Shown here: positions 36,198 through 44,507 of the stretch, one piece after another
Position numbering within the stretch: the stretch's first letter is position 1
Layout of the letters: every line of letters begins with the position of its first letter
NCBI GenBank assembly: GCA_016711095.1
Contig: JADJTP010000003.1
Coordinates: 186,001 to 250,000, forward strand
DNA from: Actinomycetales bacterium
GTDB taxonomy: Bacteria > Actinomycetota > Actinomycetes > Actinomycetales > Dermatophilaceae
DNA length: 64,000 nt
Reading direction: 5' to 3'
The notes under the pieces: model-generated
What the model was told of the DNA's origin: nothing
What the model saw: the letters and a program-made list of their open reading frames with translations, nothing else
The model's database searches: none
Translations under genes and position numbers: made by a program

Positions 36198-38654
36198 ATG
36201 GACGGCCCCGGCCCGCAGACCCCCACCCATCCGGGGCTGACCGCAGCCGAGGTCGCGGAACGGGTCCGCGACGGGCGGACCAACGATCTGCCCGCCCGCA
36301 GCGGCCGCACGACCGGCGAGATCATCCGCGCGAACGTCCTCACCCGCATCAACGCGATCCTCGGCATCCTGCTGGCCATCGTGCTCACCACCGGCAGACT
36401 CATCAACGCCGCGTTCGGCCTGCTCATCATCGCCAACAGCGCCATCGGCATCATCCAAGAACTACGGGCCAAGCGCACCCTCGACAACCTCGCGGTCGTC
36501 GGCGAGGCCCGCCCGACGGTCCGCCGCGACGGCTTCGCCCGGCAGATGGGCCGCACCGAAGTCGTCGCCGACGATGTCATCGAGATCGGCCCCGGCGACC
36601 AGCTCATCGTCGACGGCGAGATCCTCGAGGCGGCCAGCCTGGAGATCGACGAGTCGCTGCTCACGGGCGAGGCTGACCCGGTCGTCAAGGAGCCGGGGGA
36701 TCCGGTCATGTCAGGCAGTTTCGTCGTGGCCGGCTCCGGTGCCTATCGCGCAACCAAGGTCGGGCGCGAGGCGTATGCCGCGCGGCTGGTCGAGGAAGCC
36801 GCCAAGTTCACCCTCGTCGGCTCGGAGCTGCGCTCGGGCATCGACCGCATCCTCGGCGTCGTGTCCTGGTTGCTCGTGCCGGTCGGCTTGCTGACGATTT
36901 GGACCCAGCTGTTCGGCCTCGGGCAACCCTGGCGTGAGGGGATCACCGGCATGGTCGCCGCGCTCGTCCCCATGGTCCCCGAAGGTCTCGTCCTCATGAC
37001 GTCGATCGCCTTCGCCGTAGGGGTGATCCGCCTCGGCCAACGGCAGTGCCTCGTGCAAGAACTGCCGGCGATCGAGGGCCTGGCCCGCGTCGACGTCGTC
37101 TGCGCCGACAAGACGGGCACGCTCACCGAGACCGGGATGCGACTGGCCGAGATCCGCGGTTTCGACGGATCGGGTATGCCGCCCGAGCAGCTCGCTCCGG
37201 AAGTGACCGAGATCCTCGGCCAGCTCGCAGCCACCGAACCCAACCCCAATGCCAGCATGCAGGCCATCCTCGAAAAGATCTCCGCACCGACCACCCGCTG
37301 GGTCGAGAGCCATCACGCGCCATTCACATCGGCCCGCAAGTGGTCGGGGTCGAGCTTCGTCAGCCAAGGCTCGTGGGTGCTCGGGGCTCCCGACGTGCTC
37401 GCGGCCGAGGGCACCCCGGCCCGTGAGGCGGCCGAGCAGATCGGGGAGAGCGGGTTGAGAGTGTTGCTGCTTGCCGAGGCGTCCCTGGCGGTGACCGACC
37501 CAGCCGCCCCAGGCACGGTGACGCCCGCCGCGCTGGTCGTCCTGGAGCAACGAGTCCGCCCGGACGCCCGCGCCACCTTGGAGTACTTCGCCGCGCAGCA
37601 GGTCGAAGTGAAGGTCATCTCCGGCGACAACGCCCGCTCGGTCGGCGCGGTCACCACCACGCTGGGGCTGGTCCGCGGCGACAGTCCGGTCGACGCCCGC
37701 AGCCTGCCGGCCCTGCGCCGCGTGGATTCAGATGCGGATTCAGATTCTGCGCAGAGCGCCGACCTGCCGGCGGCCTTCGTCGACAGCGTCGAGCGGCATA
37801 CGGTGTTCGGGCGGGTGACCCCGGACCAGAAACGCTCGATGGTGCTCGCGCTGCAGAGCCGGGGTCACACGGTCGCGATGACGGGCGACGGCGTCAACGA
37901 CGTGCTCGCGCTGAAGCGGGCCGATATCGGCGTGGCGATGGGAGCCGGGGCCCCAGCGACCCGGGCCGTGGCTCAGATCGTGTTGCTGGACAACAAGTTC
38001 GCGACCTTGCCCTATGTCGTCGCCGAGGGCCGGCGGGTCATCGGGAACATTGAGCGGGTTGCCAACCTCTTCCTCACCAAGACGGTCTATTCCGTGTTGC
38101 TCGCCCTGCTCGTCGGGCTCTGGCAGCTGCCTTTCCCGCTGCAGCCGATTCACGTGACGATCACTGGCTGGTTCACCATCGGGGTGCCGGCCTTCCTGCT
38201 CTCGCTCGCGCCCAACCACGAGCGGGCCCGGTCCGGCTTCGTCAAGCGAGTCCTCACCCTCGCGCTGCCCTCGGGTGTCGTCGTCGCCGCGTGCACGTTC
38301 ACGACGTATCTGCTGTGCCGCCCTGACTCTGGCGCCTCCGACCAGTTGCAGATGCAGGCGTCGACGGCCGCGCTCGCGACGGTCATCATCGTCGCTACCT
38401 GGGTGCTCTCGGTCGTCGCCCGCCCTTACGAATGGTGGAAGATCGCTCTTATCGGGGTATCGGCGGCGGCATACGTCGCGATCTTCGTGCTGCCCTTCAC
38501 CCAAGAGCTCTTCCTGCTCGATGCGGGCAACGCCCCGATGATGCGGACCGCATTCACCGTCGGGCTCATCGGCGCGGCCGCGATCGAAGCGATCTGGTGG
38601 GTGCAGGGCCGGGTGCGCGGCGAGCGGCGACGCCTGTGGGTCGCCGAGGACTGA
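36198..38654 (+). CDS. ctpE: CtpE-type P-type cation ATPase
   Basis: The 818-residue membrane protein is a P-type ATPase with the phosphorylation motif VCADKTGTLTETG, the TGES-like LLTGEADPVVKE, the hinge MTGDGVNDVLALKRADIG and about ten transmembrane segments. The membrane motif MVPEGLVLMTSIAFAVGV and the N-terminal FTRINAILG-like LTRINAILGILLAIVL match mycobacterial CtpE closely. CtpE has been linked to calcium uptake in mycobacteria (known for the family); the ion here is inferred. The C-terminus carries extra hydrophobic segments, as in CtpE. A short low-complexity SDADSDSAQSAD loop sits in the nucleotide-binding region. The gene stands alone and its stop is followed at once by a tandem repeat. 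Confidence 0.85.
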   Translation: MDGPGPQTPTHPGLTAAEVAERVRDGRTNDLPARSGRTTGEIIRANVLTRINAILGILLAIVLTTGRLINAAFGLLIIANSAIGIIQELRAKRTLDNLAVVGEARPTVRRDGFARQMGRTEVVADDVIEIGPGDQLIVDGEILEAASLEIDESLLTGEADPVVKEPGDPVMSGSFVVAGSGAYRATKVGREAYAARLVEEAAKFTLVGSELRSGIDRILGVVSWLLVPVGLLTIWTQLFGLGQPWREGITGMVAALVPMVPEGLVLMTSIAFAVGVIRLGQRQCLVQELPAIEGLARVDVVCADKTGTLTETGMRLAEIRGFDGSGMPPEQLAPEVTEILGQLAATEPNPNASMQAILEKISAPTTRWVESHHAPFTSARKWSGSSFVSQGSWVLGAPDVLAAEGTPAREAAEQIGESGLRVLLLAEASLAVTDPAAPGTVTPAALVVLEQRVRPDARATLEYFAAQQVEVKVISGDNARSVGAVTTTLGLVRGDSPVDARSLPALRRVDSDADSDSAQSADLPAAFVDSVERHTVFGRVTPDQKRSMVLALQSRGHTVAMTGDGVNDVLALKRADIGVAMGAGAPATRAVAQIVLLDNKFATLPYVVAEGRRVIGNIERVANLFLTKTVYSVLLALLVGLWQLPFPLQPIHVTITGWFTIGVPAFLLSLAPNHERARSGFVKRVLTLALPSGVVVAACTFTTYLLCRPDSGASDQLQMQASTAALATVIIVATWVLSVVARPYEWWKIALIGVSAAAYVAIFVLPFTQELFLLDAGNAPMMRTAFTVGLIGAAAIEAIWWVQGRVRGERRRLWVAED

Positions 38655-38655
38655 C

Positions 38656-38742
38656 GAGATCCGCTGCAGAGATCCGCTCAGCAGAGATCCGCTCAGAAGA
38701 GAACCGCTCAGAAGAGATCCGCTCAGAAGAGTGCGCTCAGAA
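38656..38742. repeat. Tandem 15-bp repeats after ctpE
   Basis: About six imperfect copies of GAGATCCGCTCAGAA follow the ctpE stop codon by one base and run into the last codons of the convergent thioredoxin-like gene, whose stop lies at 38737-38739. The last copies differ the most. Confidence 0.85.
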
Positions 38743-39765
38743 GAGTGCACTCATCAGGGCGCGGCGCCCCTTCAGGACGCGCTCGTCGGTGCTGCCGACG
38801 ACCTCGAACAACCCGAGCAGATGCTGGCGTGCCTGGTTGCGGTCCTGTCCCGCCGTCGCCCGGACGGTGTCGACAAGCCGGACGAAGGCGTCTTCGACGT
38901 GGCCGCCGAGCACATCCAGGTCGGCGACGAGGCACTGGGCGGCGACATCGGTCGGGTCGGCCGCCGCTGCCGCGCGCGCCGCCGCGAAGTCGACGCCCTG
39001 GGTGCGTTGCAACAGCCGCACCTGGCCGAGCCCCAGGGCGGCCTCGGTGTCGCCCGGATTGTCAGACAGAAGCTGCTCGTATGCCGCGACCGCCGCCGTC
39101 AGATCGCCGCGGTCGATGGCGTCGTAGGCGGCCTGCAGCAGCGGGGGCAGCTCGTCGTCATCGCCGCCGCCGGCAGCACCGTCGGGGCCGTCGCCGGGGG
39201 CCTGCTCGGCCACGGCGATGCGCCCGGTTACCCCGTGTTGAACGGCCAACTTGAGCAGTTCGTCGATCCACGGCTGGACCTCGACGGCAGACAACGCGCC
39301 TGCGAACAGCGGCACCGGCTGCCCCTGCACAAGGCCGACAGTCGCCGGCACCGATTGCACCTGGAAGGCCCGCAGCAGCCCGGGGTTGGTATCGACGTCG
39401 ACGGCGGCCACTTGGATGCGCCCACCGTTGTCGCGGGCCACGTCGGCCATCACCCCGACGAAAGACGCGCTCTGGGGCAGCCGTGAGGACCACAGCACGA
39501 CAACGACGGGTACCCGCAGGCTCGCGGTGGCCACGTCCTGGAAGGTCGCGTCGGTCGCCGTGACGACCAGCCCGCCGTCAGCCCCCGCAGCACCCGCAGC
39601 ACCCGGACCAGCCGCACCCGCACCAGCCGCACCCGGGCCCGCCGCACCCGGCGCCGGCCCGGCTCCCGTTCCCGAGCCCCGACCGGCTGCGCCGGCGGGC
39701 CGGTTGAAGGCCGAGAGATCGACGGCTCCGCGCAGAGCGGCGGCAGTGAAGGCTGGCTTGTTCAT
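38737..39765 (-). CDS. Thioredoxin-fold-TPR protein without the CXXC pair (YbbN/CnoX-like)
   Basis: The 342-residue protein has an Ala/Gly/Pro-rich linker (about residues 24-62), a thioredoxin domain (about 63-175) and C-terminal TPR-like helices (about 215-342, with AYDAIDRGDLTAAVAAYEQLL and AALGLGQVRLL). Where thioredoxins have W-C-G-P-C, this one reads VVVLWSSRLPQSASF, so both catalytic cysteines are absent and it cannot be a disulphide reductase. The layout is that of YbbN/CnoX-type chaperone-like proteins, several of which also lack the motif. The ATG at 39765 was chosen because the thioredoxin-family N-terminus fits; codons upstream are not conserved-looking. It is cytoplasmic and converges on ctpE. 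Confidence 0.8.
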   Translation of the reverse strand: MNKPAFTAAALRGAVDLSAFNRPAGAAGRGSGTGAGPAPGAAGPGAAGAGAAGPGAAGAAGADGGLVVTATDATFQDVATASLRVPVVVVLWSSRLPQSASFVGVMADVARDNGGRIQVAAVDVDTNPGLLRAFQVQSVPATVGLVQGQPVPLFAGALSAVEVQPWIDELLKLAVQHGVTGRIAVAEQAPGDGPDGAAGGGDDDELPPLLQAAYDAIDRGDLTAAVAAYEQLLSDNPGDTEAALGLGQVRLLQRTQGVDFAAARAAAAADPTDVAAQCLVADLDVLGGHVEDAFVRLVDTVRATAGQDRNQARQHLLGLFEVVGSTDERVLKGRRALMSALF

Positions 39766-39825
39766 GATCACATTCTCACTGATCCGCAGACCCGCCAGTC
39801 GCACCGAGCCGGCAGGTGATCGAGC

Positions 39826-40926
39826 TCAGGAACCCGACGCGGCATACAACTGCTCGGCAGCGGCGACGAGGGTGGCCTGACCCGGCGACCCGGGGATGTG
39901 GAAGACGAGGAACTCGTAGGTCCGCAGGACGGCCTTTGTGTCGATGACCTTCTCCCCGGACAGGATCGTGAATGCCGGCGAGGGGGTGAGCGCATTGGTC
40001 GTCTTCTCGGTGAGGGTGTCATCGCGTTGAAGCACACCGACGACGTAGGCACCCTTGCCCGAGCTGGCCCGCAACGCCGCGACGACCCCCACCGGCGTGT
40101 TCACCCGCTTGAGCGTGACGGCCGAGCCCATGGCCCCAGCCTCGCTGGTCGCGCCCTGGCTCAGGGCCGCCCGGAAGGCGTCGTCGACGAACGGCTGCGG
40201 AGCCGCGGCGGGAGCGGGAAAGGCCAAGGCACCTGCGTATGCCGCGAGCAGGGCATCGGGTGCGATAGACAGGCCGGAGGCGTCACCGACCGGCGCGGAG
40301 CCGACCGCGACGGCGTCGAACTGTCCGATGCTCGCACCGGGCAACATCCTGGACATGGAGGCGATCCGATAGCCGGTCGTCGGGTCGCCCGTCGTGAGGA
40401 CGAGAATGACCGCCGCACCGGTTGCCGCTGTCGACGCCTTGCCGATGATGACCCGGGGGTATGCCGGCCCTTGTGAGACGGCGAGCACGACCGGGTCGGC
40501 TGGGCTGAGCGGCAGGTCGGCCTTCTGTGCGGCCGTGAGCGTGCTCAGCAGACGGGCTTGGGCGTTGGCCGCGACCAGGGCCTTGTCCACGAAGACGGCG
40601 TCGCGAGCCGTGCGACCGTCGGCGCCCGGTGCGGCCACCACGGCGGCCTGGGCCCCGACGACGCGGGCAAGCTCGGACGCGGCTTTCTCGGGGGTCTCCG
40701 CACCGGCAACCGCGGGTGTCGACGACATGCTCGGGACGACTGTCGAGGATGCCGAGCCCGTGCCGGAGGCGGTCTGCCGCCCCGTCGTGATCGAGGGGCC
40801 GGCCGCCGTCGACTGGCTCATCGGGGTGGCCTGCGAGGAGCAGCCAGCCAGGGCAACGCCCAAGGCGAGCACGCCGACGGCCAGGGGTGCGGGCGCGGGC
40901 AGCAAGCGGCGTCGGACGATCGACAT
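39826..40926 (-). CDS. Putative lipoprotein of unknown function
   Basis: The 366-residue product starts with a basic stretch, a hydrophobic segment and a lipobox ALAGC (cysteine near residue 31), followed by a Ser/Thr-rich low-complexity region typical of mature lipoproteins. The rest (about residues 70-366) is a soluble domain with no family I recognise; segments PADPVVLAVSQGPAYPRVII and GAYVVGVLQRDDTLTEKTTN suggest alternating strands. GGGAGGA lies about ten bases before the ATG at 40926. It should be anchored to the outer face of the cytoplasmic membrane. It follows the mutase gene on the opposite side of a short gap and is probably a separate unit. Confidence 0.7.
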   Translation of the reverse strand: MSIVRRRLLPAPAPLAVGVLALGVALAGCSSQATPMSQSTAAGPSITTGRQTASGTGSASSTVVPSMSSTPAVAGAETPEKAASELARVVGAQAAVVAAPGADGRTARDAVFVDKALVAANAQARLLSTLTAAQKADLPLSPADPVVLAVSQGPAYPRVIIGKASTAATGAAVILVLTTGDPTTGYRIASMSRMLPGASIGQFDAVAVGSAPVGDASGLSIAPDALLAAYAGALAFPAPAAAPQPFVDDAFRAALSQGATSEAGAMGSAVTLKRVNTPVGVVAALRASSGKGAYVVGVLQRDDTLTEKTTNALTPSPAFTILSGEKVIDTKAVLRTYEFLVFHIPGSPGQATLVAAAEQLYAASGS

Positions 40927-41023
40927 GTGAGTGTGGTCCTCCCGTGAGTGCTCCAGGGTAGGCACAGCGCCCCAGGTCACACCAAATCGTCCGAGCCGGC
41001 CGGCGGCATAGCGGTTGAGGGTC

Positions 41024-42766
41024 TCAGAACTGTGCGGGCTCCCGGTAGATGCCCCACTCGTCGCGCAGCGCGTGGCAGATCTCACCGAGAGTGGCCTCGG
41101 CTCGGACGGCCTCGAGCATCGACGGGATCATGTTGTCGCCGCTGCGCGCGGCAGCGAGCATCGCCGCCAGCCCGGCCTGCACACGGAGGTCATCACGGGC
41201 GGCCTTGCGTTCGGCGAGCGTCGCGACCTGGTCGCGCTCGACCAGGTGGCTGACCCGCAGGATCTCCAGATCGTGGCTGACCGAGTCGGTGAGGGTGTTG
41301 ACTCCGACGACCTTCTTGTCGCCCTTCTCGAGGGCGATCTGGAAGTGGAAGGCGGCGTCGGCGATCTCGGACATGAACCAACCTTCTTCGATGCCACGCA
41401 GGATGCCTGAGGTCATCGGGCCGATCTCGTGCTCGATCTGCCCGCTCGCGCCAGGCCGGCGACCCAATACTCCGAGGTCCTTGATCCGCTGGAAGATCGC
41501 CTCAGCCTCGGCCTCCATCCGATCGGTGAGCGCCTCGACGAACCAGGACCCGCCGAGGGGGTCGGCGACGTTGACGACGCCGGTCTCTTCCATGATCACC
41601 TGTTGGGTGCGCAAGGCGATCTCGGCCGCCGACTCCGAGGGCAGTGCGAGGGTCTCGTCGAGGGCATTGGTGTGCAGCGAGTTCGTCCCCCCGAGGACCG
41701 CCGCCAGCGCCTCGACGGCGGTGCGGACTACGTTGTTGTAGGGCTGCTGGGCGGTCAGCGACACCCCCGCGGTCTGGGTGTGGAAACGCAACCACTGGGC
41801 CCTGTCGGTCTTCGCCCCGTAGACGTCACGCATCCACCGCGCCCAGATGCGTCGAGCCGCCCGGAATTTCGCGATCTCTTCGAAGAAGTCGAGGTGCGCG
41901 TCGAAGAAGAAGGACAGCCCCGGCGCGAAGGTCTCGATATCCAGCCCACGGGAGAGCCCGAGCTCGACATAGCCGAATCCGTCGGCGAGAGTGAAGGCCA
42001 GCTCCTGAGCGGCCGTCGAGCCGGCCTCGCGGATGTGATAGCCCGACACCGACAGCGGCTTGTAGTCCGGGATGCGTTCGGTGCAGAACTCCATGAGGTC
42101 GCCGATGAGACGCAGGTGCGGCTCCGGCGCAAAGATCCACTCCTTCTGGGCGATGTATTCCTTGAAGATGTCCGTCTGCAGGGTGCCGTTGAGTACCCCG
42201 ATGTCGACACCCTGACGCTCGGCAGCGACGAGGTACATGCAGAAGACGGGCACCGCAGGGCCGCTGATCGTCATCGAGGTCGTGACGTCGCCGAGCGGGA
42301 TGCCGGCGAAGAGGACCTCCATGTCGGCCGCCGAGTCGATGGCCACCCCGCAGTGGCCGACCTCACCGAGGCTGAAGACGTCGTCGGAGTCGCGCCCCAT
42401 GAGGGTCGGCATGTCGAAGGCAACCGACAGCCCGCCGCCGCCGCGCTCGAGGATCATCTTGTAGCGCTCGTTGGTCTGCACCGCGTTACCGAAGCCGGCG
42501 AATTGTCGGATGGTCCAGGTGCGGCCGCGATAGCCGGTCGGGTAGAGCCCGCGGGTGAAGGGGAACTCCCCCGGCCAGCCGATGCGCGCCATCCGCTCCC
42601 GCTCCGCCTGGGTTTCCGGCTCCGGTATGCCGTTCAGCCCCGGCCCGTAGACCGGCTCGACCGGCATACCGGACAGGGTCGTGAAGTCGCCGTCACGGAC
42701 CTGACCGCGGGCGATCGACGTGTCGTAACGGGCCTGCCACCGGGCTGCGCCGGACGTCTGCTCCAT
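41024..42766 (-). CDS. icmA: Acyl-CoA mutase large subunit, isobutyryl-CoA-mutase-like
   Basis: The 580-residue protein is the (beta/alpha)8 substrate-binding subunit of a coenzyme B12-dependent acyl-CoA mutase; the C-terminal B12-binding domain of one-chain methylmalonyl-CoA mutases is missing, so a small partner subunit is needed. Counted on the sequence, position 89 is Phe (TIRQFAGFG) and position 207 is Gln (KEYIAQKEW). In methylmalonyl-CoA mutase these are Tyr89 and Arg207, which hold the carboxylate; Phe and Gln are the isobutyryl-CoA mutase pair. Position 116 is Ala, unlike the Asp of 2-hydroxyisobutyryl-CoA mutases. The likely reaction is isobutyryl-CoA to n-butyryl-CoA. The GTPase chaperone MeaB is encoded 6.5 kb away. 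A leaderless promoter with a 32-bp palindrome precedes it. Confidence 0.75.
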   Translation of the reverse strand: MEQTSGAARWQARYDTSIARGQVRDGDFTTLSGMPVEPVYGPGLNGIPEPETQAERERMARIGWPGEFPFTRGLYPTGYRGRTWTIRQFAGFGNAVQTNERYKMILERGGGGLSVAFDMPTLMGRDSDDVFSLGEVGHCGVAIDSAADMEVLFAGIPLGDVTTSMTISGPAVPVFCMYLVAAERQGVDIGVLNGTLQTDIFKEYIAQKEWIFAPEPHLRLIGDLMEFCTERIPDYKPLSVSGYHIREAGSTAAQELAFTLADGFGYVELGLSRGLDIETFAPGLSFFFDAHLDFFEEIAKFRAARRIWARWMRDVYGAKTDRAQWLRFHTQTAGVSLTAQQPYNNVVRTAVEALAAVLGGTNSLHTNALDETLALPSESAAEIALRTQQVIMEETGVVNVADPLGGSWFVEALTDRMEAEAEAIFQRIKDLGVLGRRPGASGQIEHEIGPMTSGILRGIEEGWFMSEIADAAFHFQIALEKGDKKVVGVNTLTDSVSHDLEILRVSHLVERDQVATLAERKAARDDLRVQAGLAAMLAAARSGDNMIPSMLEAVRAEATLGEICHALRDEWGIYREPAQF

Positions 42767-42772
42767 GGCCCC

Positions 42773-42821
42773 AGGGTAGCCGCCCTCAGGGCCAGATACT
42801 AGGACGTCCTAGTATCTGGCC
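42773..42821 (-). promoter_or_regulatory. Mutase promoter with perfect 32-bp palindromic operator
   Basis: On the minus strand TACCCT (42773-42778) ends six bases before the ATG at 42766, giving a leaderless start. Immediately upstream, 42790-42821 is a perfect palindrome with 16-base arms GGCCAGATACTAGGAC, covering roughly -24 to -55. A MarR-family gene lies directly upstream, and a repressor bound here would block RNA polymerase. Confidence 0.75.
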
Positions 42822-42850
42822 GAGGCCAGGCCGCCGCGAGACGCGAGGGG

Positions 42851-43357
42851 TCACTCCTGCGTGAAGTCGCCGCGCGCCTCGCGGACCCGACACAGCAGGG
42901 TGAAGAGCTGCTCCTGCTCGGCCTCGCTCAGCACTGACATCCCGAAGCCCCCGGCGATCAGGTCGCCGGTGGCCGCTTCCATGACGGCCCGGCCTTCCTC
43001 GGTGATCGCCGCGAGGGTGCCCCGGCCGTCGTGCGGATTGGGCAGTCGGCGCACGAAACCCGCGGCTTCCAGCCGCTGGACGCTGTTGGTCACCGACGTG
43101 GGGTGCACCATCAGGCGCTCGCCGAGCTTGCTCATCGGCAACTGCCCCGTCGAGGTGAAGCTCAGCAGGACCAGCGCCTCGTAGCGCGCAAAGGTGAGCC
43201 CGTGGGATCCGACAACTGCGTCGAAGTCGGCAAGCAGCACCTGTTGGACCCGCATGATCGAGGTCGCGGCCGCCATGGCGGGCACCTGCGCTCGGGGGCC
43301 CCAGCGGGCCCGCCACAACGCGGCGGCGCGCCGGATCGGGTCGAAGGGCAGCGCCAT
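42851..43357 (-). CDS. MarR-family transcriptional regulator
   Basis: The 168-residue protein has the MarR winged helix: LTFARYEALVLLSFTS, then the recognition helix region SKLGERLMVHPTSVTNSVQR and the wing AGFVRRLPNPHDGRGTLAAI. MarR proteins bind palindromic operators as dimers and often respond to CoA-linked or aromatic ligands. The gene is directly upstream of the mutase, in the same direction, with a perfect 32-bp palindrome in between, so it most likely represses the mutase and loses DNA binding when an acyl-CoA or related ligand is present. TAACCT six bases before the ATG suggests a leaderless message. Confidence 0.85.
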   Translation of the reverse strand: MALPFDPIRRAAALWRARWGPRAQVPAMAAATSIMRVQQVLLADFDAVVGSHGLTFARYEALVLLSFTSTGQLPMSKLGERLMVHPTSVTNSVQRLEAAGFVRRLPNPHDGRGTLAAITEEGRAVMEAATGDLIAGGFGMSVLSEAEQEQLFTLLCRVREARGDFTQE

Positions 43358-43453
43358 GGTGGCAGGTTAGCGGTCATGGACCTGCGCGACACCCAGCGGC
43401 TCAGGCAACCGCCTCGTGGTGGGGTTGGCTGTGGGCAGCCTCGGCACGGACTC

Positions 43454-44455
43454 TCAGACCGCGCGATGAAAGGCTGCGTTGAGCTCGAGCGGTCGAAAGC
43501 CGAGCCGCTCGTTGATCGAGACCATCCAGGGGTTGTCATGCGCATTCCCGGTGATGACATCGAGACGGTCGGGGTGATCGGCCTGCAGGGCAAGCAAGTT
43601 CGCCGCCTTGACCGCTAGGCCGAGCCGATGCCCCCGGTGCTCGCGTTGCACGAGCGTTCCCCACTGGTGGACTCGGCTGTTGCCGGCCGGAAGGGCAAGC
43701 TCGGTATAGGCGACGACGTCACCGCTGGCCTGTTCGATGGCAAGCGAGGTGAGCCGCGCCCGGCCGCTCTCGGCATCGACGGTCAACCACCCGGCATACC
43801 GCTCGGGGTCCATCGACTCCGGCTCGACGTCGATCTCGCCGGTCGGGGCGTCTGTGCCCACCCGGTTCATGCAGTCGCACAACGACGCTCGCAGTCCCTC
43901 GGGGACGACGGCGTAGGCCTCGACACGATAGTGCGGCTCGTATGCCGCCCGCGCCTCGTCCGCGATCTCGGCCAGCAGTGCGGTGTCGACGGGGAGGTCG
44001 AGCTTGCGCATGATCTCGGTCTGAGCGAGCCGGAAACCGCACGACTCAGCGAACCGCAGATAGGGGTGTCCGTCGGCCCGATCCGCGGGATAGCGCGCGT
44101 CCGTCAGGAGCCGCGTGCGGCCTTGCTCGCGCGCGAACGCGACCAGGTGCTCGACGGCCGCCCGGCCAAGTCCGCGCCGGCGATGGCCGGGATCCACGTC
44201 GACCTCCACCCACATGATGTCCCGGTTGTCGTTGAGGGTCAGGCACGCCGTGGTGACCCCGGCCAGCACGTCTCCCTCCCACAATCCCCACGCGAGCACG
44301 GTCTCGCCGGGGTCGTCATGGCGCAGGTCGGCGATGACGGCATCGGCGCTGGAGGGAACGAAATGCGGCCGCTCATGGGCACGCGACGCAGTGACGACGT
44401 CGTACATCTGCCTCAGGGTGGCGTCGTCGTCGAACTCGATCGGTCGGATGTGCAC
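43454..44455 (-). CDS. Tandem-GNAT acetyltransferase
   Basis: The 333-residue protein consists of two GNAT domains. The first (about residues 1-155) has the acetyl-CoA pyrophosphate-binding motif VDPGHRRRGLGRAAVEHL. The second (about 175-333) has REHRGHRLGLAVKAANLLAL and ends with INERLGFRPL. Double-GNAT proteins include mycothiol synthase MshD, but the conserved MshD residues cannot be judged here and the general motif is common, so no substrate is assigned. The GTG at 44455 has TAGCGT six bases upstream and is probably leaderless. It is cytoplasmic and not evidently part of an operon. Confidence 0.8.
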   Translation of the reverse strand: MHIRPIEFDDDATLRQMYDVVTASRAHERPHFVPSSADAVIADLRHDDPGETVLAWGLWEGDVLAGVTTACLTLNDNRDIMWVEVDVDPGHRRRGLGRAAVEHLVAFAREQGRTRLLTDARYPADRADGHPYLRFAESCGFRLAQTEIMRKLDLPVDTALLAEIADEARAAYEPHYRVEAYAVVPEGLRASLCDCMNRVGTDAPTGEIDVEPESMDPERYAGWLTVDAESGRARLTSLAIEQASGDVVAYTELALPAGNSRVHQWGTLVQREHRGHRLGLAVKAANLLALQADHPDRLDVITGNAHDNPWMVSINERLGFRPLELNAAFHRAV

Positions 44456-44507
44456 GCGCTCACGCTAACCGCAGCGGCCGCCCGGGGGCGACCCATATTC
44501 GGCTCCC

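Noticed and set aside
41024..42766. Calling the mutase a methylmalonyl-CoA mutase
   Set aside because: The two residues that recognise the carboxylate are changed to Phe and Gln, and the B12 domain is missing.
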